Assembly (NCBI GenBank): GCA_003586115.2
Contig: QVOM02000115.1
Coordinates: 9,931,980-9,995,979 of the forward strand
Direction of reading: 5' to 3'
DNA from: Salvator merianae
Lineage: Eukaryota; Chordata; Lepidosauria; Squamata; Teiidae
DNA length: 64,000 nucleotides
Below the pieces are notes generated by a model. The model made no database searches, was not told the origin of the DNA, and was given only the letters and a program-made list of their open reading frames with translations. The position numbers and the translations under genes are program-made. Position 1 is the stretch's first letter. Each line of letters opens with the position of its first letter. This document shows positions 13,201 to 28,200 of the stretch, piece after piece.

Positions 13201-16200
13201 CATTTAATATTCAATTTCTCATCCGGGGAAATGATGTCTTGGTGAGATCCTCCTTAAACTGAATATGGATACTGGTTAATTATAATAATAAATACAAAGA
13301 GTTTCTTGACATACCTGGAGCAAAAATAACTCAAGCTATTACAGCTGTTTGCTGCACTGTATGGAGAAGTGCTGGGCACATAATATTGGCCTTGTTTCCT
13401 GCCACAGGGGATTCTGTACCATTGATACTCTTTGCTGTTCATCACTTTGTAAGGCACTCTGGGATAGAAGTTTGCAAAAAGTACTCTATCTGACCACACA
13501 ATGTTGTAATTTGTGGATAAAGCAAACTCTGTAGAATTGCTGTCTGTCAGCAAGTGTGTTAGCTCAGCACCAAGCTTAAATCAGATCAGCTCTAAATAAG
13601 ATTTGTAAGAATGTTATATGCAGCTCATCCTATTAGCACAGCACAAGTTTAACTGCACAATACACATCCTGTCATTTTATCAAAATGAATCACTCCAACT
13701 AGCTAGAAAGTAAAATGCAAGGCAGAGAGATAGATAAAAAAACACAAGAGGAAGATATGCATTCCAAGCATATCTTATTTCATGGCATCAACTCACACAA
13801 TAACCTAGTAGTCATTCTTACTTGTAGCCTTCACTCTTATCTGCTTTTCCAGCTCAGGGCCAAAATTAATATGATAAATGCAATTAGCTTGTGTATATTG
13901 TAAAATTGTAAATAGTACTCTGGGGTGGCAATCAGAGCATTCAACACTTCCCTGTTGCTGTTGTCCAGGCAAATATCACATACTCATAAAAAAATTATTA
14001 TTATTATTATTTCAGTTCTACTTGGCTTGAGAAGCAAAGCAGAACAGAAACAATGGAAACCTCTGTGGAAGCCATTTTTAGATTTTTTTAAGGAATAGAT
14101 GAGACTGACATTTAACAGAAATTTGAATTTGGCAGCATTTTGTGAAATCAGATATCTAAATTTTGATAATTTGTTAATTTTGGGGTCTGGCCAGTTCTAT
14201 AGGAAATGTTCTTCAAATTTATCAGACAGCAATTATCCCAAAGTCTTCTCTGAATTCTCTAGGAAAGCAAGTTTATCCTCTGTTCCTGCTTATCATGGAT
14301 TGCATCTTGTCACAAAATGGATGGGTCAAAGCACCAGATTGTTATGTTAAATCTGGTAGTTTTCACTACAACCTCAACATAGGAATATGGCAAAAGACAC
14401 CCCCATTGCTTTCAGCTACTGCTCTAATTTAAGCCTGTGTTGCAATTCAAAGTGCCCTTGAAATGAGCTTCACTCCTGTTGACTACACACTTGTGTAGTT
14501 TTCTTGGTAACAGTATAGAAATTGTTTGCCATAGCCTTATTCTGGGGTGATACCAGGGATTGGATCTCAGATGTTCTACATGCAAAGCAGATGTGGTGCT
14601 ACTGAACTATGACCATAACTTGTCTTTTTACATTTCAGAGGTGGAATACCTGTGGGATCCAGTATCTGTCAACCTTGGCCAATATAGACAATAGTTAGGG
14701 ATGATGGAAATTTATTAATTTATTAATTTGCATTTTTATACTACCTATACCCAAAGGTCTCAGGGCAGGTTGCAAAATGTAAAATTAACACACTAAAACC
14801 AATGACAGTGTCTGAAAGTGGGGAGGGGAAACTGGTTCAATAATTTCTGGTGGGACAAGAGAATTTACAAAGTAATATGCCTAAAATAATTTAAGATAGG
14901 TGCTACTTGGAATACAGGGAGGATGGTGGTGCGGTACTTATAGTCTTGGCAGCAGTTAGCATCACAAGGAAGATTATCCTTCTTCCCACCTAATGGATGA
15001 AGCTTTAAGATGCATGTTCTGATTCTTCTTTAGGTGATAGAGTGCAATCTGCGAGCTTCACGTTCTTTCCCATTTATATCCAAGTCTCTTGGTCTGGATT
15101 TCATTGATGTGGCAACTAAAGTGATGACTGGAGAACAAATCTGTGAGGCTACTCTTCCTTCACTGGGAAAACCTATGATTCCTTCAGACTATGTGGGCAT
15201 TAAGGTATGTGTGAAGAGCTGTTGCAAAGTAATTACCTAGTTATGAACTTCTGGGTTTCATGCTATATACCAACCTCAGAGCTACTCATTTCCTGGATTA
15301 GAAAATGTCTTTGGTCAGAAAGATGAGTCAAAGGATGCATTATGCAAAGCATCAAAATATGAATCCACCCTCACAGACCTAATCTGTGGGCCATCAGTAC
15401 CCCAGGGATCAAAATGTAATGTGGAGGGGGGGAGAGTTTTAAAATTATTGGAATTTAAAGTTACAGAAACAAAGCATGGATAACCCTTGAGTGTTGTAGT
15501 CTGGCCCAGAAAAGATTGCAGGTGCTGTGATTCTCAACCACAGGGACCCCTGACTATTATTATGGTCTTTTGTCTTTTTTCCAATTTCATGGTTTTAACT
15601 TCTTTTTTTTTTTAATGAAGCATTGTATCCATTGTATATTGAAGTGGTGGGTGTTCTTAACCAATGCATGCAAATAACTGGGAAGCATCTATAATTTTTA
15701 CATATACAGTCTGTCAGAAGAATGTCACTTTCACACTGCTTGGTCCCACTCTAAATGAAGGTGGCATGACATGGTTGCTGTCTGAGTTTGGCTTAGTTGG
15801 TTGTAAGTTGTGCAAAATCAAAAGTGTACTGTGAGTATTTTCCCTTCTGTTTTTTGTGGCAACAACCTTGAGCATAGTGGTGTCACAAATGAAATACATT
15901 AATGTTTTCATTTCTATCTTTCCCTAGGTTCCAATGTTCTCCTGGCCTCGTTTGAGAGATGCTGACCCTGTTCTTCGATGTGAAATGGCATCCACTGGAG
16001 AGGTACTCATTTTTAAGATGTTTTCTAGGCATGTGCCAAACTGCTGAGTCAGAGTGATAGTGGCTTGGTGTGTCTTGAGAGTAAATCATGCCAAACCTTC
16101 CTACAACTCTCCAGCACAAGCTTTTCCTGGGCAGAAAAGGTTTTCTCGCAACATCAGTCCACTTCTGTCTCAGAGCTGACTACGGTGCTTATGATTTGCT

Positions 16201-19200
16201 TGGCAATGGTCCAGAAGTGATTTCCCATTGCTTTCTTCTGGCATGTATTTCTAACTTCCCAGTCTAGTGACTCCACATCCAAAAACTAAATAGATTTGAT
16301 CCTAAGTAGCTTTCTGACTTCATCTAAAGCCAGTCAGGTGTTGCTACCTGCTAAGACCAGGCCATCTTTAAAAGACAGCAAACTAGTGAACTTCTTATTG
16401 TGTTTAAATACCACTGTGCTCTGGGAAAGGTATTCCATTTTTGAAAGGGGGACAAGCAAAGTAATGTTCAAACAGATTTTTTTATTTTTTCACATAGCGA
16501 TCCCTCCTTTTGTAATAAGGAAATCAAATTGGTTCTCTACAGAACGTAACTTGTTTGACCACTGGATGTCCTTCTTTATTTGTGTCTGAGTCCTGCCCAT
16601 TTTTAGTGGTCAGTGAGAAAGCACAGGCTCTTCATTTTTTTCCTCACATAGATGAGAAAGCATAGATTCGTCATTTCTTCCCCTCTCACATAGAGCTGTC
16701 AGGTTCTGGTAAATATTTCAGAGTGACAGACAGTACATTTTGTGAAATACCTGGCTACCTCTTGACAGAAAATTATACTCAGCCTTCAAAATCCCCCATC
16801 ACTGCTACATCACAGAGACAGCATCAGACTTTGGAACATGAACGTTTGGTCTTTTGAGCTGCAGAGTTACATGAGGGTAACACAGGTCTGGGACAATATT
16901 TTTATAGTTGCTTGGTTACCACCCAAAGGTATAATGCAGAGAAAGAACTCCAGGTTAGACTCACAGGCAGTTCTCGTTATTTATCCTCATGATGTCAGTG
17001 CAGCAAGGGCTGGTTCTGGCACTGAGCAAAGGATTAGAACAAATGCTTCCAGATCCCATCTACTACATAATCTTATTACATGACCATTAAATTGCTGTGC
17101 ATATGTGAGAAGTTGCTATCATTGTCACTTTTAGGATGCTCTCAACCAGCTATGTAGCAATGTCCAGCATCCCGGTGGTCAACAGTTTGGTAGGGACTGG
17201 TTATATCCACCTTTCCACAGGGGACATGGCAAAAGGTGGTGTGCCCCTACATGAGCCAGGGGAAAACTATGGAAGAGCCCTTGTAAGCTTCCTAGTTGCC
17301 AGCAGGGTTGTAGAGTAGGAGTCCTTAAGCTAAGGGTCAAGAGGCACTAGTAAAACCCTAGTAACAAAGGTACAGCATTTGACAGTGACACTTGCATTGG
17401 CTTGTACATTAGCCCTATATGTTGACGAGTGGAAATGCATCCATAGTGGAATGCCAGGGTCCAGGACCTGGCGAAAGCAAACTTCATCCTTAATGTCAGC
17501 TATAGTCTTCTGCCCATCCAGGGGAACCTCTGTATTGGAATGGAGGAAACAAGATGCCTGTTCCTGCCTTGAAAGAAAAGGGATAAAGGCATCAAAGGTG
17601 CAAGGAAAATTCATTAAATCAGTAACTCATTCCTTAATAAATCAGTTATCTACATCACTATATCCTTTGTGCATAGTCAGGATGGAGAGCAAGAAATCTG
17701 GAGAGCTCCTTCCATCCAACAGCATATTATAGCCAAAAGGCACAAAGCAGCCTATTTTTTATATATAAATGAACTTACTGTCAATAAAAATGAACTGTCT
17801 TCATTTGTCATATTATATTTTAAATATAATAATGGAAATGAACTTTAAATTAAGCTGTGACAAATGAAGATATATACTGCAGCGATTTCCATAGGAGTGA
17901 TTTGTTGCCAGAGATAGTTACTAGTTCAGTGGTCGAACCTACATGCAAAAGGCTCCAGGTTTCTCCTGCCATCTCTCAGGAAGAAATCACTGGGCAACCA
18001 CTTCTGTATTATTGCCATGAATACTGCATGGTTATGTTCATGTATTAACCAGGAACTGAGCTCAACTTCAGGACCTTTACATTTTAAACTTTTTCTTGAT
18101 GCTGTGATTTTACTTCCAGCAAAAATGTGATATAAAAATAATGAAATGACAGTGTTCAACACTCAGGGGGGAAAAAAAGAAAGCATACTTAAGTTATTCT
18201 GTTCATAGTGCTAACACACTCTCACATAAGCATCTCTTTCTTTCTTGGTGTGTACAATTAAAAAATATATACATATAAGATGTGTGTAGGTGTATTTGCT
18301 AGTATCTTGGCAGTTCAGCTTTCTTTCAAGGACTTTCCAATGTCTTTATTATCCTTTAAATTGTAGAGACATTCAAAACTACAGTGCCTTTTGTTTTCAG
18401 ACACTTACTGGAGGGAACCAAGATGATTGCCCTTCTAACTTTCTGATGGGAGTTGTCTGTGTGAAGGTGGGGGGAGGGCAGAGAGGAAAAGTAGTTTAGC
18501 CAAGGGGTAAGGATTAGTTTTCTGAATCTTAACTGGAGAGACAGAATATTTCAGTCATAAAGAAGAGATTATTAACTTTTATGAGTTAGAAAGATCCATA
18601 TTCACAATTGCCGTAAAACAGGAGAGTTGTGAAGGTCTTTCTTACCAATGAATAAAGGACAATAATTCTTTGCTGGTAAAACAGTAATTTATTCTCCAAA
18701 TGCATTTTAAATACTGTACACACAGACTTTCTTATGGATATGAAAAAAAGCTGTCGCTATTTTTGCAAAATTGCAGAATAATTTTTTTATTTTAAAATAT
18801 ACTTCCAGTTATTGATGTGATAGTTAACAATTCTTTATTCTTTAAGATGAGAACCTTCCCTTCCACACAACTAACTGCTTTCAAGGTCAAGCTATTTCTG
18901 CTTCTTTGCCAATCTAGGAATTTTTTGTGCACAGGAACAGGCCACTAGTGAATGAATGATGATGAGTTCCTTTTTAACAATCAGTGATTATTAGTGGCCT
19001 CCTTTTTAATACTTGCGACCTGAAGCCACAGCTAAGTTAGAAGTATTTTGTTTCAGTGGGATGTGGAAGAAAAGGTGTGTTCACGTATGCACACAAAAAG
19101 AAGAACCAAAAAAAAAAAAAAAAAGGTTTTGAAGTTGGTTCCTAGAAACTCTTTTTTGTTTTGTTTTTTGAAATAATAATAAAAAATGTCTGGGGTGCTG

Positions 19201-22200
19201 ATGTAAGAATGAATCTGATGTTTCTTGCATACTTGCTTTTGTACCTGCATAGCAATGATTGAATATATGTATTTCCATATTCTGAAGACATTGTATCAGT
19301 TTTTCTTGCTCAAAATAAGGGAACCATGCCTTCTTCACCTGTGTGACTTCCCCTGTTTGGGGCACTTATGGAGCTGTGATGCCATCCTTGACTGTGTACC
19401 TCCATAGAAATTGGAACAGTTGAAACATGGCCAGGATATTATTACAACGGATATCAATTCATATTTGCTCACATTTTACCTTTTTAATGCATATTCTTCA
19501 AATTCAAATCTTTTTGTTTTCACCACTATGAATAATTTGATGTCATAAGCAAATAGGCCCATTTCCTTCCTCTTTCTAGATTTTAGATAACTTATGTATA
19601 AGTTTAAAATTTGGGGGCTCTCTTACTGCATCCCTTCACTGTGTGATACGTGTTTCTCCAGCTCTCTGCTTTCCATTGTTTAATCAGTTGCTTATCCGTA
19701 GAAACATATTTTGTTTAGGGGGATGCATTATTTGAAGTATTGATTCCAACAGCACACTAAAGGCAGTATTTTGCCCTGCTTTCTTTAATTATGCCTTCCT
19801 TCACAGTGCCGATCCTGTGCCTCTTCAAAGCTCTTTCCCACATTCAGCCAGTAATGTGGATGTGTTGCAGCTGTGCAGGTGTGGTACTGAAGCAATTAGA
19901 GTGCCATGCTTGACTGAATCACCATTGCCTCCCTTCCTTCCAACAGCATTACTGGGTTTAAAACCCACAATGGAAAAAGAATATTAAAGGAGAATGTAGG
20001 TTTAGTGTGATAAAGGAGAGTGTAGTAAAATACTGCCTTTAATATAATGATCGAACTCCCAAATAGCTATTCAAAAGAGTCTTTGCACATCCTTACTTGC
20101 CTTTTATTTCGTAGCTGCACAGCTTCTCTAAGGCCGCGTTCCGACATCGTAAATTTAATCTGTATCAGAAGAGTACAAGGACTGAATTCGTCTTCTGGTC
20201 ATTCCCACAGTTACAGTTTAACACAGACTCAATTCATACCTGCTCATTCCCACACTGATATTTCCCGTGCTTGGCACGGAGAAACAGTACCTTTTCTGCC
20301 TCTACCCCTTGCCAAATTCCCCTCCCCGTGCAGTCAGTGATTGGCTGCAGTCTCAACGTTCAAATCTTGACGTCACAGGGGCAGGAAAGTCAAGCTCCGC
20401 TCTCCCTATGTCCCCGCTGCTGCCTCAGAACATGGACTCACTTGGCAGCATTACTAGTCATTCGCCATTTGCTCCTTCTCCCCACTACAGCCTCTATCTA
20501 CACAAGCAGAACTTTAAAAAAATGTTCCGCAAGCTTTTTAAAGGGCATTTTAAAGGGCTGATGGGGATTTCTGGTCCCTTGCAAGTGCACTTTTGCGCAA
20601 TTGCGCAATTTAAAAGTAGCGCAAAAGCAGGGAGAGGTCCGTAACTAAGGGAAAAAGTGGGGAGGGAATGTGGGGGGGGGGGCTCTACTATCTTGACAGT
20701 GCAGTTCATGGCCAGCAAATGGACTCTGCCTCATCTTCCCCCGAGACATCCGCAGCGGCATGTGTCCCCGCTGCGTAACTGTGTGCTGCAAAATTCATCT
20801 TGAGTGGGTTCTTTGTTGGGGCAAGAGGACTGCAACCCCAAACAGGCACAGTTTATTTTTTGGTTTAAAGAGCAGACGGAAGTGGAGGAAGCCTTTAATT
20901 TCTTCCTGGCAGTGTCGAATGGGGGATAAAGAAAGAGAGAGGACCGCAGCTTAGCTAAGTAAAAAGGAGGACGGTTTCTTTCCCCCTGGCAGCGAAGGAA
21001 GGGGGGATAATGGAGGCAGAGGAAACTACTGCGCTTCCTGCCCACCCACAAAGTCTGTCATTGGACAGCACAAAATGGGGATCCCTCCCTCTGCACGCCT
21101 CCCCAAAAGTACAGTCCCTCCCAAACAGTCTCTTTCACCATTCCCACATCACAAAGTAAAGCATGCTAACGATCTGGAACGGCTTGAGACTTCATTAAAT
21201 CCGAATACAAAGTAGTCCGGATTTCGCTGATATAGTCCAGAAAAACTACGGAACGGCAAGATCATGTCAGGACAGTGGGAACTGAAGACGGCCTGTAAAC
21301 TGATTAAATGCCGTGTCGGAACGCGGCCTAAGAGTCTTTGGGGGTGGGATTTCATCCAGAGCAAAGCAAAGCTGACAGTGTCTACCAAATCATCCTAATT
21401 CTCGTGCCTACTGATGCTTTTAGAAAACTCTATAAGTTTAGTTAGACAGGAATTTATTACTTATTTAAAATATTTATATACTGCTCCCCATTAAAATATA
21501 ATCCTGAAGTAGTTTACATAACAGAGAATAAAAAACAGCTAATGTCATAATAGTTATATAAAAAACATGATTAAAATCAAGGATGAGGGAAACAAGCATT
21601 CACTCTGGAAAGGCCTGGGTAAAAAATAAGGTCTTCAATTGACCAGGAGTGTAGGTGCCCTAAAAACATCAGAGGGAGACTATTTCAGAGGGTGGGTACC
21701 ACCACAGATAAGACCCTTCTGTGGATAGTTATAAGATGACATTCAGCAATTTGTTGGTTATACCTGCACTTCTAAATGCTAGGTAATTTTTTTCCTTACA
21801 CTAATGCTTTACATTAGCTTCCCTGGAACAGATATTGAGTTGAAAGTGTTTCTCCTGGATCCTTTTTCAGAATTAGCATTGCATTGGTCTCTTTCCAGTT
21901 TTCACATATAGAAATTGAGTTCAGTGATGTTACATACTTGTGTTCAGAGATTTGCAACCTTACCTTTCGTAATTCTTGAATCTGAGACAATCTGAATGCA
22001 GAGCATTAATAATATTTAACTTGTCAGGAAGGCCTGCCACTCCTTCTCTTATCTCCATTATTTGCCTTAGTTTCTCAGGTTCCCCTCCTGCAAAAATGAG
22101 TTAATGTTCAGAAATCTGTCTCAAATCTTCTACTGTAAAGACATGTACAAATAACTCATTGATGGAGCTTCTCTGCAATTTCCTTTTTCTCTTTTAGCAC

Positions 22201-25200
22201 AAAGGTTCAGCCACCTCTTTTCAATAGCTGCCTGCTTCTAATGTATTTTTCAAAGAAAATAAAAGGTGCAGGATAGATAGGTTGGAAGCATTCTTGGCCC
22301 AGTATCCATTTCTTTGATATGTGCCTGACAAAACAACATTTAACAGGCATGACTTTCCTCTTCAAACCCTCCAGTGATGAAAGAAGAAGTACTTGCCAAA
22401 GTACCTTCTTAACTAGGAAACAACTAAAGACCAAGCAGTACTTCAGGTGCAAATGTTTTAGCCTTAGGACATTTCTCGTGCAATAATGTTGAGAACTTCC
22501 TCAAGTCAGCTACTCTAGTAACATAATTTCATGTATCTGCCTTCTCAAATGGTGAAAAATCTTGGGCAGTATTTTATGGCCTGAATCCCAGTACTGGCTA
22601 ATGCCATGGGTGGCCACTGACTCTGAGGGAAATTGTGCCCTCTCTCATTACAGATTCCAGACTGGAATGGCCTGAAGCAGGATTGGAGGTATAGTGGCAG
22701 AAGTATAAGATCACTTTCCCCCTATCTGTTTGACATGTTTTAATGTCTTGGATCTGCATGGTTCCAGGTCTCAGCTAAAAACTTCTACTACCTTGGATCG
22801 GCATATAAATAACCTTAGTTTCCATCCCTTTCTCACTTTGCAGAGCTAGTTGCGGTGGTCTATAAAACTATATTGTACTGGTTGATTTGTTGAAGTTCTT
22901 TCCTGTGTGGGGGGTTGCAAGTTAAAATCTGTGAGCTTAAACATACTGAATGCTTTTCACAAAATTATATTCTCTGGGTAAGCAACTAGTATTCTCACTG
23001 CAAGCTGTGACATACATTTATGGGCCCAGGGTAGCATTTTAACCCTGGTTGTTATTTAAACATTATTATGAACATTTTGTAGAGCACATTCATACTGCTC
23101 GAATTGCCTGGCATTCACATAATTCATAGCAGGATCCATTTAAGTTGCTCTATGGTGTGCTGTCTGGAAGTAAAGCCTTGCTTATTACTTCATTATTGCT
23201 TAATTAAAATATATGATTTGTTTGTGTTTTATCTGCTGTTTCCCTGCTGGGTTCAGACAAGGAAAGGAAGACTTACAGAAAGAGAAGATGTCACAGCTGC
23301 ATAACAAAGAACATTCCTTGCCTTTTCTATGAATTTGTGTTTTTTTTTTTCCAGTGTATTCCTTGATCAAATATCAGTCCCTCTCTTGCTTTTTCCTTGG
23401 CTCATCTCTGCTGTTTTTTTTTCTGCCTAGGTGGCCTGCTTTGGAGAGAGCATCCATTCTGCTTTCCTAAAGGCAATGGTGTCTGCAGGATTTAAGTTGC
23501 CACAGAAGGGAATCCTGCTTGGAATCCAGGTGAGTTGGAGCAGCATTGATAATGATGCAAATCTGTGAAGAAGTAGGCTTGATCCTGGGAGCAGTTCTTA
23601 GAAGAAAGTTTCTTGAAGCTCACATGGTTTAAGCAGGTAAACTTCAGGGTTCAAGCTCTGGGTCTGTTACTTGAAGAAGTGAAAGAGAAAAGATATATTT
23701 CTACTTGAGATCTCAGAGAGCTTTGACACACACAAGCAGGGCACAGTTGGTCCACAGCATGGAACAATGTAAGGTAGGGTCATTGCTTTACAATGTGGTT
23801 TTGTGCAGCACATCATCACATGGAACCTGCCATGTAATAAAGTGGTTTGCCCTCTGAAGCACCACTGACTTAACACAGGTAGACCAGGGATCTATAGCTC
23901 CCCTAATCCCTGGTTTCCCACAGATGACAACTGCATAACAGTTTTGCAGTCCACAGTGGTTTGCAGGAATCAAACCACAGAACTGAATGAGGAATGACTG
24001 ATGTTCAATTTGTTAGTCTATGTTTAGCTTTTGTTTTTGTGATGTGCTTAAGTTTAGCAGATTGTAGTCATAAATCCCTGATGTTTGTGCCCCTGATCAT
24101 GCGAAGCAATGTTTCCCTGCCTCTTGTCAATGATAATGACATTTCCTTCCACTATAAAGAATACCTAGACACAATCAACCATGAAAATAAGCCTTTGAGA
24201 ACAATAAAAGTAGCCAGGCCCAAATAATGAATGTATGCAAAAAGACCCTTCTGCTTCTCTTTTTCTGTAATACTTTTTGACTGCCTCAGGGTAATTACGA
24301 GCTGCAGGAGATACAGAAGTGTGATACATTCATAAATCTCTTCAAGGCCTGTATGTCTGTTCCCAAATGATCAGTCACTACATCTGAGATTAGAAAATGC
24401 TCAGGGTCTCATAAAAACAATTGATGGCCTTTTACAATTTCCCTGCTGTGCTTGTAATAAGCTTACACCCTGCCTAAAGTCAATAAGAACATAATTAAAA
24501 ACAATACTGATTTCTCAGCCTCTGAGTGATTACAGACACTGAGACAGGATGTAGGAGATGAACCCACAAGTTTTAGCAACAGGAAGCAGGTTTTAGTGAA
24601 GTCCCCACTTCCTCCTGAAAAAAGGGTGAAGCAATGCAACATGGCCTCCCTTGACAATGAGAATCCCTAGAAGGAAATTGATATCCTTGGATACTATTGT
24701 ACAATCATTTTAAAATGAATTTTGCTGACAGCCTTGATATAAAATAATATTTCCTGAGGGGGGGGGGGGAAGCTTCCTGATCCATGACTCTTTTCTTCAC
24801 TGAGGGGTTATTCAGCACATTATAGTGGGGTGGAGATGGATAACATTACAAGCCTCTGTTATTCTAATTGTGGGTCTGAGCCATATGTTATGGTGTGCTC
24901 GACTGAGCAAATGATGCTATCCAAATAAGATGGTGGGTATACAAATAATTTGTGAAGGTGTGATGCTTGACCTACAAGTGGTGCCCAGTCAAACTGAATG
25001 CCCTCTGGCATATTCTCTTGGCTGATGATTAATGAGCATTAAATCTGCTTTTCATGCTGCAAGCGTAGAACTTGACAGTCACCCGGTCATGGGAAACAGG
25101 ATGTACTGTACATCAGTGTATGGAGTCAACTGCATTAATTAAGTTGCAACTTTCTTTCTCAGTTTAACTGCTCAGTGGTATGTGTGTGCATAGGCATGGG

Positions 25201-28200
25201 TGTGTTTATGTTCCTGGAAATTTCATGAAAAGGGACAAAATAAGATTTGGATAAATGTAAAAATTAGCACTAAAAAAGTATGATTCTGATGTTTTTGCAA
25301 GAATGAGTAGATCAGCAGAACCTATGGAAGACCAAATGTTTTGATAGGGTGTGGATCATCATAAACAATTTTAAAAGATTGCTAGCTCCATGTCCTGTTT
25401 AAAAAAAAAAAAAAGTTTTTAGATACTGCCCATTCACAAAAGGCCAAAAACAGAGTGCAGAAGAAACTGAGGATAAATTAGATTAGGCACAGAAGAAGCT
25501 GAAAGTACCAGGCTGGGGAGCCAGGGATTTCTATTGCTATTTGTCTCCTAGATAAGCAGGCTATCATTATTAATAGTATCAAACATGTCCCCAGATTCTT
25601 TGTGTTGTCCATACTATTGGTTAAAGGAGCCTATCTGTTCTTTTGTGGGCCTTTTTCTCCTCCCTGTTAAGAAGGCTCCAGAAATCTCCAAAAAAACACA
25701 CAAATCAGCACTTTAAAATATTGCACGTTAATTGCAGGCCTGGCCAGGCAGACAGGCCCAGTGCTGCATTGTAGAACTTCCAGCCCCATTCTTTTGTTGT
25801 GCCAGATTAAAGTATTGAAGTTCCTGCACTTGCCAGAAAAAGCCAATGTTCTCCCTGCTGTACTGGTACAGGCTGGTGTTTGTTGCCCAAGCCTGCACAG
25901 CACAGGCATGAACAGCTGTAGCCACAGACTGGTGCAGAGTCTCCTGTCCATGCTGGCTACTTCCTTATGAACTCTATGCATGAAGGTCATTGCCAATGAC
26001 CAAGTGCATAGAGCAGCATAAGAGTAGGACCTGATCAGAGCAGGGAGTGAGAGAGTTTTTGCCTGAGGTATGGTATGATCAAGTTGAAACATGGCTTCTG
26101 CAACTGGCTGCTTAAAACTAATGTGACTGGTTCCTCCTTACTTCCCTGGATACTTGTGAATTTTCTCCACTTAAATCTGGATGGCATCCTTGTGTTTCAG
26201 TGGAAATGGCCATCTCGCCATCTCCCATTCTCTCTCTCTTTCTTTTAAAAATGATGCTGTTCTGATTTAAACCATAAGGTTCTGATTATTCTATTTTGAT
26301 GGAGGAGGAAAAAGACTTACTATGCTAATGAAGTGACTTTGGCTGAAACCCTGCATTTTCTATTAAACAACATTAGTTGAATAGCTCTTTTCATTCCCTT
26401 TCCTGATTGGGCTATTTAGTAATGCTTGTTGGAAGAACTGCATCTGTCTTACATCTGTGGTGCAGAAATGCTGAGCATCATAAAAATGCTGAGCGCATTC
26501 AAGGAGTGTGTTATATTTAGAGACTAGCTAATTGAGACCAATTTCTTGGGAACCTTAGGGCCAAGGTTGTGTGTATTTTTGCATTTCGTGGGCACTTCTT
26601 TTTCCCTTAGTAGAATGAATCACAAATTCAGCTGTGAAGGGCTGTGGAGATAGGACAATTCCATAATTCCATTCTTCATTATTCCTATGCATTCCTGCTC
26701 AGGGTTTGTTCACATGCACGACTGATGAATGAATCTCATAGGCACTTCCAGACAAATAGAAATCAAACTTGCCCCTTTGTGAAGGCAGATCCACACATGC
26801 ATTAACTGCACACAGGAGAAAACTTTCAGAAATGTGCCTGGACTACTTTCCCTCCTTTAACATGATTTTAAGGAATACTAGACAGTTATTAGCATGTAAT
26901 GAATCACTCCATATGGAACAGAGTTCTGTGAATTACAATTCACAGGGTGGAATGGGCCCAGCACCAAAAAAAGAAAGAGAGAGAGAAAATGGATCCTCCA
27001 TCTAATATAGACTAATGACAAAAGCATGCAATAATAAACAAACACCAAGCTTCATGGAGGACAGATGTATCGATGGCTATAAAATCGATGTCTGGGTACC
27101 ACATCTGGATTGAAGAGACAGACAGGATGACTCTAAAGTTTGCGTGGGAATGCCCCAAAGCAAATGACAGGCCACTGTGTGAGACAGCATAGTGGACTAG
27201 ATGGGCTGTGATCTTATCCAGTAGGGCTTTTTTTTTGGCACTTATGAAGGTGGATTTTGGAAACACTGTATAATTTTACTCTGCATCTATGGGTGTGATC
27301 AGAAACTGTTAAAGAGCCATTTTCTGGGTGACTTTCACTCTTGCCTGGCACATATCAATCTTCAGTATGCAGCTTCTTTGATTTGAAGCCTTGGAAAGGT
27401 CAGCACAGAAATGGGTGGAATTTCTCAGTCCTGGAACCATCTCTTTTTTCAAGCTACAGTTATTTATTTAATATTTGTATCCCACTTGAAGGTCCCAGGG
27501 TGGGTCAGACCATATGATAAAAAGCACTGAATACTAAACCCCATTTAAAATATAACCCACCTACCCATCCTTTCTCTGTCCCTCCCACCTTGGCAGGACT
27601 ACATTCAGGGAAAATTTTGTCTCAGAGACTAGGGTGAAGTGCTACATTTTAACTAGAAGTCAAACATTGTATAAAGTTGGCACCTGATGTACCTCCACAG
27701 AGAAAGTCCTCTCACATGCTGCAACCCCTTGCATCTCTGAGGATAGCAGAACTACAAGAAGGGCCTCACTTGTGATCTTAAAGCATGAGCAGGTCTATAT
27801 GGGAGAAGGCATTCCTTCAGATATTCAGGGCCCAAGCCATTTAGTGCTTTATATGTTAATATCAATATCTTGAACTGGGCATGGTAGCAAATTGATAACT
27901 ACTGCATCCAGCCAGAAACTCCTGTTAGTCTTCAAGGATAGCCCCATGCAGAGGAGTCTAATCTAGAGGTTACAGAGCATGAATTGCTGTAACCAAGTAA
28001 CCAGGAAAGGCTGAAGCTGTTGAACCAGTCAGAGATGGTAGTAAATGCTCTTGGTTACCACTGCCCCCTGAACCTCAGGGTTGAATCTAGAAGCACCCCC
28101 ATATCAGACAAACTTTCATTCAGGAGCAAAAAAAAAAAAACCAAACAAGAATAAAGGATCCTGTGTCATGCAATGTCTCTGTCTTGTCTAGATTCAGTTT

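Larger units (their letters stand above)
13242..15033 (+). other. CPS1 intron (1.8 kb)
   Basis: Holds a minus-strand SINE head (14544-14616), an L2-like 3' end (14701-14920) and a short (ATT)n at about 13996-14012. Confidence 0.85.
16003..23430 (+). other. CPS1 intron (7.4 kb)
   Basis: Holds Harbinger-like copy A (20132-21328), an L2-like 3' end (21450-21740), a poly(A) run at about 19108-19124 and an exon-like open segment at 18401-18466. Nothing recognised in most of 16003-20100 or 21741-23430. Confidence 0.85.

Noticed and set aside
20267..20644. 125-codon frame on the + strand
   Set aside because: It lies inside Harbinger-like copy A, overlaps two other open frames of similar length and shows no domain; GC-rich transposon sequence has few stops.
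25667..26092. 141-codon frame on the minus strand in a CPS1 intron
   Set aside because: No recognisable family or repeat match and no splice-site support; a shorter overlapping frame exists in another phase, as expected by chance.
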